DNA of 56,108 nt from Bacteroides sp. GTDB taxonomy: Bacteria; Bacteroidota; Bacteroidia; Bacteroidales; Bacteroidaceae. Made by a program: the position numbers and the translations under genes. The notes under the pieces are model-generated. The model saw only the letters and a list, made by a program, of their open reading frames with translations. It did not search any database and had not been told where the DNA came from. The DNA lies in NCBI GenBank assembly GCA_017621035.1, contig JAGATY010000045.1:1-56108 (forward strand), in the 5' to 3' direction. Each line of letters starts with the position of its first letter. Positions within the stretch are counted from its first letter, which is position 1. Below, in pieces: positions 8,023 to 16,487 of the stretch.

Positions 8023-9128
8023 ACTTGAGTTCCTTCTCTCACCAGTCCGGCTCCCTTGGCAATGATTTCTTCGCCCGGTTGCAATCCGCTTGTTACTACA
8101 AACTCACGTCCGTCGTTGGTAGGAGCTACGGTAACAATGGCTGAGGCTGCCTTTCCGTCTACCACCTTATATACAAGATACTTGTCCTGAAGCTGTACTG
8201 TGGCGCTCTGTGGAATAACGATTACATTTTTGTAAGTGCTTGGCATCACAACAGCACCGTTGGCACCACTATGAAGAATCCCACCTTCGTTAGGGAAGAC
8301 GGCACGCACAGAGATACTTCCTGTCTGTCGGTCGATAACACCACTGATGCTTTCAATCTTACCGGAGTGGTCGTAGAGTGTGCCATCATTCAATTTCAGT
8401 TGTACGGGAGGCATGTTCTTGACCGCTTCATCCATGCTTCCAAACTGACGAGTAAGGGCAAGCAGTTGGTTCTCGGTCATGGAGAAGTAGACATACATCT
8501 CTTTGTTGTCACTGATGGTTGTCAGTGCCACACCCATGGAGGGGCTTACCAAGGTACCTTCACGCATGGGCAATGCACCTACCACGCCATCGCTAGGACT
8601 CTTCACCTCGGTGTATGCCAGGCTGTTTTTAGCATTGATTAGTTGAGCTTCGGCTTGTGCTAGTTGTGCTTTGGCAGTGAGGTATTGGTTTTCTGCCGTC
8701 TGCAACGTGTATTGTGATACAACCTTTTGTGCATAAAGCTCTTTGTTGCTGTTGTAAGAAAGTTCGGCTGTGGCCAGTGCTGCTTGTGCCACTTTCACGT
8801 TGGCCTCGGCTGTGTTCAGTGCAGCACGGTAAGGCACTTGATCGATGATGAACAGAGACTGTCCTTTACGTACACGTTGTCCTTCATTGACCATTACCCG
8901 TTGAATAGTTCCCGACACTTGCGGAAGAATGGAGGCGTCGTACCGACCGCGGATGGTGGCCGAGTAATCGGTGCTGAACTCTTTGTCCTGCGGTGTTACT
9001 TTCATAATGGAATAAGAAGAAGATTGATTGACTGCAGCATCCTGTCCCTTCTGCTGGCAGGATGTCATCCACATTGTGCAGCTGATAACCATCATCAGCT
9101 GCAGGCTTTTTCCGTTTAGCTTAATCAT
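8016..9128 (-). CDS. RND efflux periplasmic adaptor, MexA/AcrA type (left operon)
   Basis: A 370-residue membrane-fusion lipoprotein linking pump and channel across the periplasm. The lipobox is MTSC (C24). Domains in order: a first barrel-sandwich half (about 50-95, SGTIQRVMVNEGQRVRKGQSL), an alpha-hairpin (about 95-160, LNTAEANVKVAQAALATAEL and AEAQLINAKNSL), a second lipoyl half (YTEVKSPSDGVVGALP), a beta-barrel (about 205-290) and a membrane-proximal domain ending GLVREGTQVK. It is the first gene of the leftward operon and is divergent from the AraC gene at 9370. The paralogue is at 19025-20140. Confidence 0.94.
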   Translation of the reverse strand: MIKLNGKSLQLMMVISCTMWMTSCQQKGQDAAVNQSSSYSIMKVTPQDKEFSTDYSATIRGRYDASILPQVSGTIQRVMVNEGQRVRKGQSLFIIDQVPYRAALNTAEANVKVAQAALATAELSYNSNKELYAQKVVSQYTLQTAENQYLTAKAQLAQAEAQLINAKNSLAYTEVKSPSDGVVGALPMREGTLVSPSMGVALTTISDNKEMYVYFSMTENQLLALTRQFGSMDEAVKNMPPVQLKLNDGTLYDHSGKIESISGVIDRQTGSISVRAVFPNEGGILHSGANGAVVMPSTYKNVIVIPQSATVQLQDKYLVYKVVDGKAASAIVTVAPTNDGREFVVTSGLQPGEEIIAKGAGLVREGTQVK

Positions 9129-9156
9129 ATGTTCAGTTTTTAATTAAAATCGGTGG

Positions 9157-9164
9157 CAAAATTA
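9157..9164 (-). promoter_or_regulatory. -7 promoter box of the left efflux operon
   Basis: TAATTTTG on the minus strand matches TAnnTTTG about 30 nt upstream of the adaptor ATG. The remaining 200 bp to the divergent AraC gene are very AT-rich and presumably hold the AraC operator, but no palindrome stands out. Confidence 0.5.
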
Positions 9165-9369
9165 GAGCAAGAAAAAAGGACAATAATTACCCATTGTGCT
9201 AAAGAAATAGTCCATTTTCTATAAGAAACATCCTTTAACTATTTTATTATTAGCGAATAATACCATAAGAAAAGAATAAGAGAAAAAAAGAACATTTCTC
9301 TTTCCATAGAAATGTCTTTCTTTGCAGCCATAAAAACGAAAAACGAACTAAGACTAACTGAACAAAAAC

Positions 9370-10287
9370 ATGGAAAATGAAATGATTTACAATGTAGACA
9401 TTGCCGACTTCAAGGTAATGAGTGACAAACTAGAGTATCTAGACGAAAATGTGATGGTATCGCAAACCATCGAGGGACTTCCTAAAGAGCATAGAAGAGG
9501 TGCCAATATGGTACGTATCAAGTTCTTCATGATAGTGAATTGCATCAAAGGAAGCATGAAGATTGAGATTAACGGAACTACTTATCACCTGCAAGAAAAA
9601 GGAGTACTGTTTGTTCTGCCCACCATGGTATTAAGCAATGTGGAACTGAGCAGTGATTACGAAATTCGCTTCATTGGTTTTGCTACCAACTTCCTGCACA
9701 ATGTACTGAGAAAAGACAGAGGAACAGAGAAGGTTATCTATAATGTATATAAGAACCCCATCTTCCACATCGATACCAACGAAGACCTCTCTTTGGTACA
9801 TTACTACAGTACCATCGTCATGAAGAAAATAAAGGAAACCTCTAACCGCTACCGCAAGGAGATATTGCACTGCCTCTTTTCAGCCATGTTCTGCGAAATG
9901 ATGAACGAACTGTTGAGCCGTGTGGATGAAGTAGGAGAGGTACCTGACCGTTTCTTCCGTCGTGCCGGATATGTCTTCAAGAACTTCATAGACGAAGTGT
10001 CGAAAGACGGAGGTGTCAACCGTTCCGTAGCCTACTTTGCCGACCTGTTGTGCTACTCACCCAAGTACGTCTCCAGCGTTGTAAAGCAAGTAAGCGGCCG
10101 CACAGCTCTCGACTGGATAAACGAATACGCCATTCAGCAGATAAAAATTCAGCTGAAACACTCGGACAAATCCATCAAAGAGATTGCAGATATGTTCAAC
10201 TTCTCCAACCAATCCTTCTTTGGCAAATATGTGAAGAAACACCTGGGCGTATCACCTGCCCGCTACCGACACATGTCGGAAGAGTAA
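9370..10287 (+). CDS. AraC-family regulator of the left efflux operon
   Basis: A 305-residue transcription factor. Residues 45-130 look like a cupin-like sensor domain (MKIEINGTTYHLQEKGVLFVLP). The C-terminal 100 residues form the AraC/XylS double helix-turn-helix: first HTH in RSVAYFADLLCYSPKYVSSVVKQ, second in KSIKEIADMFNFSNQSFFGKYVKKHLGVSPARYR, the classical signature. It is transcribed divergently from the adaptor-permease-channel operon, the usual place for a local activator or repressor. It is a distant paralogue of the regulator at 18045-18875. The ligand is unknown. Confidence 0.92.
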   Translation: MENEMIYNVDIADFKVMSDKLEYLDENVMVSQTIEGLPKEHRRGANMVRIKFFMIVNCIKGSMKIEINGTTYHLQEKGVLFVLPTMVLSNVELSSDYEIRFIGFATNFLHNVLRKDRGTEKVIYNVYKNPIFHIDTNEDLSLVHYYSTIVMKKIKETSNRYRKEILHCLFSAMFCEMMNELLSRVDEVGEVPDRFFRRAGYVFKNFIDEVSKDGGVNRSVAYFADLLCYSPKYVSSVVKQVSGRTALDWINEYAIQQIKIQLKHSDKSIKEIADMFNFSNQSFFGKYVKKHLGVSPARYRHMSEE

Positions 10288-10490
10288 CTTCCTTCATGTA
10301 ATAGTTTGAATCAGAGGAAAGATGTCTATAACTAGAAAGAGTTCGGTATAAATTCCTATTCTTCTCAAGACATATGCTTTGCCTACTATTTCTTGCTATG
10401 AAATAGAATCAAAACAACTTCTATTGACAGGACTTATAAATTGGGTTAGTTAGGGAGTCATCACTGATGCCTGATATCCGCTTCCTAAGT

Positions 10491-10802
10491 TCAGAAGTTA
10501 TATTTCCGTTTTGGATTCTTGGGGAACCAACCTTTCTTTACGCGCTCTTCTTGGTCGAACACTTCTTTGATGGTCCAGAAGGAGGAGAAGGCAAAAACAC
10601 CGAGTAGGGAAGAGACCAGAATGTTTTCCGTACAGAGTGAAGCAACTGTTCCGGCAATACCTAACAAGAGAAAAATCCACCAGCAGCGTGTACCCCAGTA
10701 GTACTCAGCTTTGATGACGACGGGATGAAACAGGCCTATAATAAGAAAGGTGGAGATGCCGATAAAGAGCCCGGCAAGATGGTAGTCGTTCAGTATATCC
10801 AT
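10491..10802 (-). CDS. DUF4491 family membrane protein
   Basis: A 103-residue protein with about three membrane helices: residues 9-28 (LAGLFIGISTFLIIGLFHPV), 41-58 (WWIFLLLGIAGTVASL) and 64-80 (VSSLLGVFAFSSFWTI). The last helix is followed by a basic cytoplasmic tail (EERVKKGWFPKNPKRKYNF). HPVVIKAEYYWGTRCWW and the C-terminal EVFDQEERVKKGWF match DUF4491 as I remember it. It is a monocistronic gene of unknown function between repeat elements (10409-10422 and 10823-10866). Confidence 0.8.
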   Translation of the reverse strand: MDILNDYHLAGLFIGISTFLIIGLFHPVVIKAEYYWGTRCWWIFLLLGIAGTVASLCTENILVSSLLGVFAFSSFWTIKEVFDQEERVKKGWFPKNPKRKYNF

Positions 10803-10822
10803 AATTAAAAAGGCTAAAGAAT

Positions 10823-10866
10823 AAGAAGCTGAAATACTACTTTAAAATAAAATTAAAACAGCTTCT
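10823..10866. repeat. Short hairpin repeat related to the 2717-2891 element
   Basis: AGAAGCTG at the left pairs with CAGCTTCT at the right around an AT core. TTTAAAATAAAATTAAAACA next to the right end resembles the left terminus of 2717-2891 read in reverse. A single related end, TCAAAACAACTTCT, is at 10409-10422. Confidence 0.5.
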
Positions 10867-10867
10867 A

Positions 10868-10928
10868 AACACGGACTGAATGGGTGTGTACAGGAAAGCT
10901 TGCCTGTGAACACCCTTCAGTCCGTGTT
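10868..10928. terminator. Long hairpin terminator downstream of the Lrp gene
   Basis: AACACGGACTGAA and CAGTCCGTGTT bracket a second stem (GGGTGTGTACAGG with CCTGTGAACACCC) and an 8-nt loop. It begins about 15 nt after the Lrp stop on the minus strand. A T run on the plus side suggests it can act both ways. Confidence 0.75.
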
Positions 10929-10942
10929 ATTTTTATATGTCA

Positions 10943-11407
10943 TTATTGAGCAGGACAGATGGGGATTGTCTTCTTGATACTTTGTTCCAGCGAAATCAAG
11001 GTTTCGGTGGCAATCACACCGGGAATTTGCTGCATCTTGTTGTTCAGCAAGTCCATCAGATGCTCATTATCGCGTGCATACACTTTGGTCAGCATGGTGT
11101 ACGGGCCGGTGGTGAAGTGACATTCCACAATTTCGGGAATCTTGTTCAATTCTGCCACTACCGATTTGTACATAGAGCCTTTTTCCAGTGAAACACCTAC
11201 ATAGGTACATGTTCTGTAACCCAACGATTTAGGATTTACGTGATAGCCCGAACCGGTGATTACACCCAAATCAATTAAACGTTGCACACGTTGGTGGATA
11301 GCTGCTCGCGATACACCACACTCGGCAGCAACATCTTTAAACGGGATACGTGCATTCAAGGAGATAATCTCCAGAATCTGACGGTCTAGATTGTCTATTT
11401 TTTCCAT
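10943..11407 (-). CDS. Lrp/AsnC-family transcriptional regulator
   Basis: A 154-residue feast/famine regulator. The N-terminal winged HTH (about 5-60) contains LDRQILEIISLNARIPFKD and VAAECGVSRAAIHQRVQRL. The C-terminal RAM/AsnC ligand-binding domain (65-150) includes VEKG-type dimer strands, VVAELNKIPEIVECHFTTGPY and LLNNKMQQIPGVIATETLI. I chose MEKIDNLDRQ at 11407; the longer frame to 11440 would start at the expected transcription start of the TATATTTG box (11449-11456). Effector amino acids and targets cannot be inferred. Confidence 0.93.
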   Translation of the reverse strand: MEKIDNLDRQILEIISLNARIPFKDVAAECGVSRAAIHQRVQRLIDLGVITGSGYHVNPKSLGYRTCTYVGVSLEKGSMYKSVVAELNKIPEIVECHFTTGPYTMLTKVYARDNEHLMDLLNNKMQQIPGVIATETLISLEQSIKKTIPICPAQ

Positions 11408-11448
11408 AATATTAATAAATAAAGTTCGCGTTGTTATCAATCAGTAAG

Positions 11449-11456
11449 CAAATATA
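11449..11456 (-). promoter_or_regulatory. -7 promoter box for the Lrp gene
   Basis: TATATTTG on the minus strand, about 42 nt before the chosen ATG. Confidence 0.5.
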
Positions 11457-11509
11457 GGGCTTTATTTAATATTATCTATGAAAAAGGAAGAAAAAATGCG
11501 GAAAGAATG

Positions 11510-11559
11510 AAAAAAAGTTGGCCAAACGACTGCTTTCTCCTGCATTTCGCTTGGCCAAC
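11510..11559 (-). terminator. Terminator of the FKBP operon
   Basis: On the minus strand GTTGGCCAAGCGA pairs with TCGTTTGGCCAAC and is followed directly by a run of seven Ts. Confidence 0.85.
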
Positions 11560-11642
11560 CTATGTTTACAAAGTGTCAGACATGTTCGGACTTTTTGTTT
11601 CCCGAGGTATCTCTGTCTTGACTTTTGATTCTCTCAGCAGAT

Positions 11643-12545
11643 TTATTTCTTCTTAGCAGTAGGAACGATTTCTACCAATTCTACCTCAAAGATAAGAGCA
11701 GAGAAGGGCTTGATTTCGCCACCGGTTTCGCGTGAGCCGTAAGCCAGTTCTTGCGGGATGTAGAGTTCCCACTTAGAGCCAACAGGCATCAGTGTGAGGG
11801 CTTCTGTCCAACCCTTGATTACTTGGCTTGCGCGGAATTCTGCCGGCTTGCTGTTACCATCCTTGTCCTTACGCTTGTATGAGCTGTCGAACTCGGTACC
11901 ATCGATGAGTGTACCTTTGTAGTGAACTTTCACCTTATCGTTCTTGGTGGGGATAGCACCCTTACCTTCGGTGATTACTTTGTATTGCAATCCGCTAGGC
12001 AGTGTTACCACACCTTCTTTCTCTTTGTTCTCTGCGAGGAACTTCTCACCGGCAGCCTTGTTGTCGGCATACTTCTTCAGCAGGGTGTTTTCTTTTACAG
12101 ACTGCATGTGTGTGTTCATGTAGGCCTGTGCATTGTTCATGGTCATGGCAGCATTTTTGCTCTTGGTGATGCCGTCTTTAAAGCCCTCAATCATCAGTGC
12201 ACGGTTTACTTTCTCTTCTGCATTTGCACCAAAAAGGTCTTCAGAGAGTCTTTCTACCCATTGTACACCAACCATTTGACCGATTTGCAGACCGGCAATG
12301 TAAGCCTTGTCTGACTTTTCAGACTTGTTTACGCCATCATTGTAACCCTTCAGGAACTCAATCATCATGGTTGAGTCAATGCCTTGTTGCATGAAGAATT
12401 GTTCAATGCCTTGTGATTGTGCCAGTGCAAAAGCATAAGACAGAGAGTCGATTTCTGTATTCATTTTGCCCTTGGGGCCTTGTGCGGTGCAAGAAGCCAG
12501 TCCGGCTACAATTGCCATTACCGCCATAAATGTAAATTTTTTCAT
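11643..12545 (-). CDS. FKBP-type peptidyl-prolyl isomerase lipoprotein
   Basis: A 300-residue protein with lipobox VAGLASC (C19), so it is probably anchored in the periplasm or on the outer membrane. An N-terminal FKBP dimerisation domain spans about 30-185 ([24 protein letters not shown]). The catalytic FKBP fold is at 190-296: [55 protein letters not shown] and [10 protein letters not shown]. It follows the second FKBP gene by 14 nt on the same strand, so the two form an operon. The substrate is probably secreted proteins during folding. Confidence 0.93.
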   Translation of the reverse strand: MKKFTFMAVMAIVAGLASCTAQGPKGKMNTEIDSLSYAFALAQSQGIEQFFMQQGIDSTMMIEFLKGYNDGVNKSEKSDKAYIAGLQIGQMVGVQWVERLSEDLFGANAEEKVNRALMIEGFKDGITKSKNAAMTMNNAQAYMNTHMQSVKENTLLKKYADNKAAGEKFLAENKEKEGVVTLPSGLQYKVITEGKGAIPTKNDKVKVHYKGTLIDGTEFDSSYKRKDKDGNSKPAEFRASQVIKGWTEALTLMPVGSKWELYIPQELAYGSRETGGEIKPFSALIFEVELVEIVPTAKKK

Positions 12546-12559
12546 GTTGCTTTACCTTA

Positions 12560-13156
12560 TTATTTATTTAATACTTTCAGAAGTTCCACTTCAAAGATGA
12601 GTGTGCTGTGGGGAGGAATCATTTCACCGGCACCGTGTGCACCATAGCCCAGGTCGCTGGGGATGTAGAGTTTCCACTTGGCGCCTTCTGGCATCAGCTG
12701 CAAAGCTTCTACCCAACCGGGGATTACCTGATTTACACCGAAAGTGGCCGGTTGACCACGCTTGATGGAGCTGTCGAACAGTGTACCGTCAATCAGTGTA
12801 CCTTCGTAATGACACTGCACCTGGTCGGTAGCCTTCGCACGTGGAGCAGAGGTGTTACCTTCGTTGATTACCTCATATTGCAATCCGCTGGGCAGCGTAA
12901 CAACGCCTGCACGTTTCTTGTTCTCTTCCAAGAACTGCTTGCCTTTCTCAATGTTCTCGGCATTTACCTTTGCCTCCAGTTCGGCAAAGTATTTGTTCAC
13001 GATGTCGCGTGCTTCTGTGTGTGTAATGGCAGTAGGATTACCATTCAACACGTCACCGATAGCTTTTGCAAAATCCTCTACTGAGATGCCTTTGGCACCC
13101 ATTCCTAACAAATTTTGGCCTATTCCCAGGCCGATAGCATAACTGAATTTATCCAT
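12560..13156 (-). CDS. FKBP-type peptidyl-prolyl isomerase, FklB-like
   Basis: A 198-residue isomerase without a signal peptide, hence cytoplasmic, unlike its operon partner. The N-terminal domain (MDKFSYAIGLGIGQNLLGMG to about residue 85) is the Mip/FklB-like dimerisation part. The C-terminal FKBP domain has [53 protein letters not shown] and YGAHGAGEMIPPHSTLIFEV. First gene of the operon, with a TACTTTTG box at 13176-13183. Confidence 0.93.
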   Translation of the reverse strand: MDKFSYAIGLGIGQNLLGMGAKGISVEDFAKAIGDVLNGNPTAITHTEARDIVNKYFAELEAKVNAENIEKGKQFLEENKKRAGVVTLPSGLQYEVINEGNTSAPRAKATDQVQCHYEGTLIDGTLFDSSIKRGQPATFGVNQVIPGWVEALQLMPEGAKWKLYIPSDLGYGAHGAGEMIPPHSTLIFEVELLKVLNK

Positions 13157-13175
13157 TGTTCTAATTTATGAGCGG

Positions 13176-13183
13176 CAAAAGTA
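13176..13183 (-). promoter_or_regulatory. -7 promoter box for the FKBP operon
   Basis: TACTTTTG on the minus strand, 20 nt upstream of the ATG at 13156. Confidence 0.5.
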
Positions 13184-13228
13184 ACCCTTTTCTTTGAATG
13201 ATAGCTAGTTTGGTTATTTAATTTTTCT

Positions 13229-13582
13229 TTATTCGCCTTCTGAAGAGGCACGGGCTTCGGCCAGCAGAGCCATCAGTTCATTGGAAGAGATGCTCTCTCT
13301 TTCCTCTTTATCATAAATGGTAAGCAGAGTGATGATACCATTTTCCTGGTCAATGCTGTAAGTGTAGGTTATAACACGGGCACCATGACTCTTTCCACGA
13401 TTCTTACTACCAATAGCCATACGCACTTTGCGCAAACCGTTACCAAGGTCTGTTCCGGCTTGGGGATTGGCAAGCAACTCGGCTAACAAGCGAGCGTAAT
13501 CTTGTTTCATCGAGTGATACTTTTTACCAAGACGTTTAAGTTCTTTGGCAAATTTCTTGAGATACTTAATCTTGTAGTTCAT
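13229..13582 (-). CDS. RelE/ParE-superfamily toxin
   Basis: A 117-residue small basic protein: KIKYLKKFAKELKRLGKKY, LLANPQAGTDLGNGLRKVRMA, then RGKSHGARVITYTYSID and LLTIYDKEERESIS, the beta-strand order of RelE-like mRNA interferases. The frame is open to 13612, but MNYKIKYLKKF at 13582 is preferred; it overlaps the end of the upstream gene by 17 nt, as in coupled toxin-antitoxin pairs. The C-terminal tail (SSNELMALLAEARASSEGE) is acidic. Family level only: I cannot tell mRNA cleavage from gyrase poisoning. Confidence 0.75.
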   Translation of the reverse strand: MNYKIKYLKKFAKELKRLGKKYHSMKQDYARLLAELLANPQAGTDLGNGLRKVRMAIGSKNRGKSHGARVITYTYSIDQENGIITLLTIYDKEERESISSNELMALLAEARASSEGE

Positions 13583-13838
13583 AAAGCAACTCTTCTGCAT
13601 CTGGTAATTCAATTCCTTTTCGCTGAGCCGTAAACATCTCGGTCAGTGCTTCCCGCAAGTCGCCCATCAGTTCTTCCTTACTGATATATTCTACTTCCTC
13701 TTGTTTGGGAGCGGCTTGTACCTTTGGGACGAAGCGGTTCAATGTACGCCGAACAGCCTTTATGGCCTCCATATCTTCTATCTGAAAAAGACTGCGAATA
13801 ATATCGGCACGGGCAGCATCAAGTTCCATTGTAGTCAT
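13566..13838 (-). CDS. Antitoxin partner of the RelE/ParE-like toxin
   Basis: A 90-residue acidic protein immediately upstream of, and overlapping, the toxin gene. An N-terminal helical part (DIIRSLFQIEDMEAIKAVRRTLNR) is followed by a linker and an acidic helix (ISKEELMGDLREALTEMFTAQ), a plausible toxin-binding tail. No RHH or HTH motif is certain. The order antitoxin then toxin, the overlap and its own TACCTTTG box (13891-13898) support the assignment. Confidence 0.7.
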   Translation of the reverse strand: MTTMELDAARADIIRSLFQIEDMEAIKAVRRTLNRFVPKVQAAPKQEEVEYISKEELMGDLREALTEMFTAQRKGIELPDAEELLYELQD

Positions 13839-13890
13839 AAGTCATTCCTCCTTTTAGTTAAATCTCTGCTTTTTCGGGCAAAGAACACAG

Positions 13891-13898
13891 CAAAGGTA
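13891..13898 (-). promoter_or_regulatory. -7 promoter box for the toxin-antitoxin operon
   Basis: TACCTTTG on the minus strand, about 52 nt upstream of the antitoxin ATG. It lies back-to-back with the divergent sirtuin promoter. Confidence 0.45.
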
Positions 13899-13905
13899 AG
13901 AAAAG

Positions 13906-13939
13906 TTTGTTCATTTCTCCCCGAGAATCTCTATTTTTG
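13906..13939 (+). promoter_or_regulatory. Promoter of the sirtuin gene
   Basis: TTTG (13906-13909) and TATTTTTG (13932-13939), 22 nt apart, precede the ATG at 13970. Confidence 0.55.
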
Positions 13940-13969
13940 TGGGGAGAATAACTTTTTAAACATTCTGAC

Positions 13970-14668
13970 ATGAAAAACTTGGTTGTTTTATCTGGCGCAG
14001 GCATGAGTGCCGAAAGTGGTATCAGTACCTTTAGAGATGCAGGCGGATTGTGGGACCAATACCCGGTGGAACAGGTTGCCACTCCCGAAGGCTATGCACG
14101 CAATCCCGAGTTGGTAATCCGCTTCTACAACGAGAGGCGTAAACAGTTGCTCACCGTAGAGCCTAATGAAGGACACCTCGGTGTGGCAGCTCTGGAAGAA
14201 GAGTTCAACGTAACGGTAGTGACCCAAAACGTAGACAACTTGCACGAGCGGGCCGGAAGCACACACGTCATCCACCTGCATGGCGAACTGACCAAGGTAT
14301 GTTCCAGCCTCAACCCCAACAATCCTAACTACATCCGCGAGCTGAAGCCCGAAGAGTATGAAGTACATCTGGGCGACCTGGCCGGCGATGGCTCTCAGCT
14401 GCGTCCCTTCATCGTGTGGTTTGGCGAGGCTGTTCCACAGATTGAAGTGGCCATCGACTATGTGAAGCAGGCCGATATACTGGTCATCATCGGCACCTCT
14501 CTCAACGTCTACCCTGCCGCAGGACTGCTACACTATGCCCCTCGCACAGCCGACATCTATCTCATAGACCCCGCACCGGTAGATGCCCATACCCAACGCC
14601 CCATCCACCTCATCCGAAAAGGAGCCTCGGCCGGTGTGAAAGAGTTGCGGGAACTGCTGAAACACTAG
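13970..14668 (+). CDS. Sir2-family NAD-dependent protein deacylase
   Basis: A 232-residue sirtuin that removes acyl groups from lysine at the expense of NAD. NAD-binding motifs GAGMSAESGISTFRD (about 9-23) and TQNVDNLH (85-92), catalytic His in HLHGEL (H104), and GTSLNVYPAAGL near 180 are all present. Odd feature: between HGEL and WFGEAVP the usual four zinc-binding cysteines are missing. Only C111 is seen, and the segment reads SSLNPNNPNYIRELKPEEYE. I recall similar zinc-less sirtuins in Bacteroidota, so the gene is probably functional. It is monocistronic and followed by a hairpin terminator. Confidence 0.9.
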   Translation: MKNLVVLSGAGMSAESGISTFRDAGGLWDQYPVEQVATPEGYARNPELVIRFYNERRKQLLTVEPNEGHLGVAALEEEFNVTVVTQNVDNLHERAGSTHVIHLHGELTKVCSSLNPNNPNYIRELKPEEYEVHLGDLAGDGSQLRPFIVWFGEAVPQIEVAIDYVKQADILVIIGTSLNVYPAAGLLHYAPRTADIYLIDPAPVDAHTQRPIHLIRKGASAGVKELRELLKH

Positions 14669-14702
14669 TCCGCACATCCGGAGAACCAATACTGCACACA
14701 TG

Positions 14703-14736
14703 GCGCCCGAGTGGTACACAGTTACCATTCGGGCGC
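14703..14736 (+). terminator. Terminator of the sirtuin gene
   Basis: GCGCCCGAGTGGT pairs with ACCATTCGGGCGC around ACACAGTT; an AT-rich stretch follows. It starts 35 nt past the stop codon. Confidence 0.75.
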
Positions 14737-14795
14737 AACATTTATTCTGCCCCATCGACACATTAAACCCTCTTCACATCCGCGTTAAAAGGAAA

Positions 14796-14869
14796 GCTGC
14801 ACAAGATGGCATCTTGTGTTGCATAAGATGCCATCTTGTGCAGCATGAGTTGCCATCTTGTGCAACATC
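14796..14869. repeat. Locus-specific palindromic array (AAGATGGC/GCCATCTT units)
   Basis: A perfect 19-bp inverted repeat (GCTGCACAAGATGGCATCT, 14796-14814, and its complement 14826-14844) is followed by a third unit TTGCCATCTTGTGCAA at 14850-14865. It lies in the 14669-14999 gap between convergent genes, beside two ordinary terminators. No ORF is present. Confidence 0.75.
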
Positions 14870-14945
14870 GGTACGTGTGGGGAGAGAAGGAAGAATAAGT
14901 CTCGGGCATCGCCGCATTAAAAGTTCATCGGCTTAGGGGTTTATG

Positions 14946-14978
14946 AAAAAAGGACGCACATTACTGCACGTCCTTTTC
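14946..14978 (-). terminator. Terminator of the DacB gene
   Basis: On the minus strand AAAAGGACGTGCA pairs with TGTGCGTCCTTTT, followed by Ts. It is 22 nt beyond the DacB stop. Confidence 0.8.
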
Positions 14979-14999
14979 TTATATAAACTAAGAAGTGGG

Positions 15000-16439
15000 T
15001 TATTTCACACTAATAATCATGCCATCGCATACTTTGTCCTGGAAGATACGGGCATCGCGACCGGAGAGCATGTTTTGGTTCATGATGGCAAACACAAGCT
15101 CGTGACCGTTGGCAGCAGTGCAGTAACCGGCCAGACAGCTGATGCCTGAGATGGTTCCGGTTTTGGCGTGCACGTTGTTGTATGAGGGAGTGCCTTGCTT
15201 CATGCGGCTCTTCAGGGTGCCGTCTACACCTGCAATGGGGAGCGACTGATAGAGCTTGGGGTAGATGTCTGCACGTGACTTGGCAAAGCGGAGGAAACCT
15301 ACCAGCAATTCGGGAGAGATGCTGTTGTAGTTGGAGAGACCGCAGCCGTCTGCCACACGGTAGTTCTCAGCTCCGAGGCCGATGGAGTCAATCAACGCAC
15401 GCACAGCTTGCAGGCCGTCTTCTGCCGAAAGATGGCGTTTGCCGGTGCTCTGGTGAGCCAGACGAATCAGCATGGCTTCGGTATTCAGGTTATCGCTCTT
15501 CTTCATCAGTTGGTTTACCACCTGTTGCACAGGGGTTTCGTAGGAGAGTACAAGCACTGTATTGTCATCTTTCTCTAACTCGCGAACAGCATAAGTCTCT
15601 TCAAACTTCATGCCGCGAGCCTCAAGTCGGTCTTGCAGGGTTTGCAAGAAGAATCCTTCGGGGCCGAAGATGTTCACTGTTCCTGAGCGTTTGCGTTCCA
15701 CGTTGCCCTTTACAATCAGGTCGTTACCATTCTCCAGCCAGTTGCGCGATGCACTGAAACGTCCGGCATCGGGGGTAGAGGTGGCGGTTTGGTTCACCAG
15801 ATTATAATAGCTGGAAGCAGGCGTGCAGGTGATTTTTGCCGGTTGGCCGGGAGCGGTGGGTTCAGCCTCAACGTCCACACAACCACGGTTCAGCAACAGC
15901 GGAGAGAGATAGGGCTGGTAGTAAGCGGGTGTGTCATCCCATATCCAACCGGTTCCCCAGTAGATGGAGTCTTTGAGAGAGACGTCTCCATAGATACGGC
16001 CTTTCACTTTCTTGAAAGGAAGGGCTGCAATGATGTCGGCAATAGAGTCCATGGAGGCATCATTAAACTCGGGGTCCATACCGCCCACGATGTAGAGGTC
16101 ACCGTTCAGTGTGTTCTTCTTCACCGTACCTTTATAATAGACTTCGGTACGGAAAGGTTCATCGGCTTGCGGTTGTGCCAGTGTGGTGATGGTGGTTATC
16201 AACTTCATGGTAGAGGCCGGGCGTTGCAGCTTGTCGTGATTGTAAGCGTACAGAGGGCAGTCGGCCGTCATGTCATACACATAAATGCCTGCGTGAGAGC
16301 CTTTAGGAAGACAGTGTTGCACCAATGAATCTAAGTAAGACACTACAGGAGTGACTGCCGGAGCAGCCTCCTGTGCATTGATTCCTGTGGGAAGCATGAC
16401 TCCCAGCAGGAAGAGAGAGGATAGAATTGTTTTCTTCAT
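15000..16439 (-). CDS. dacB: D-alanyl-D-alanine carboxypeptidase/endopeptidase (PBP4, peptidase S13)
   Basis: A 479-residue periplasmic enzyme that trims or cleaves peptide cross-links in murein. Signal peptide residues 1-22 (cleavage after INAQ). The penicillin-binding catalytic motifs are all visible: SxxK in RPASTMKL (S76, K79), SxN in VADGCGLSNYN (about 370) and KTG in VHAKTGTISG (about 440). The long insertion between SxxK and SxN typical of S13 enzymes is present (GGMDPEFNDASMDSIADII and onward). It lies downstream of lpd on the same strand, across a repeat-bearing spacer (16488-16547). Confidence 0.94.
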   Translation of the reverse strand: MKKTILSSLFLLGVMLPTGINAQEAAPAVTPVVSYLDSLVQHCLPKGSHAGIYVYDMTADCPLYAYNHDKLQRPASTMKLITTITTLAQPQADEPFRTEVYYKGTVKKNTLNGDLYIVGGMDPEFNDASMDSIADIIAALPFKKVKGRIYGDVSLKDSIYWGTGWIWDDTPAYYQPYLSPLLLNRGCVDVEAEPTAPGQPAKITCTPASSYYNLVNQTATSTPDAGRFSASRNWLENGNDLIVKGNVERKRSGTVNIFGPEGFFLQTLQDRLEARGMKFEETYAVRELEKDDNTVLVLSYETPVQQVVNQLMKKSDNLNTEAMLIRLAHQSTGKRHLSAEDGLQAVRALIDSIGLGAENYRVADGCGLSNYNSISPELLVGFLRFAKSRADIYPKLYQSLPIAGVDGTLKSRMKQGTPSYNNVHAKTGTISGISCLAGYCTAANGHELVFAIMNQNMLSGRDARIFQDKVCDGMIISVK

Positions 16440-16487
16440 TATTATTTAAGTTTGTAAGTTTTTGAATCAGTAAGTTCTTTCTCTAAT

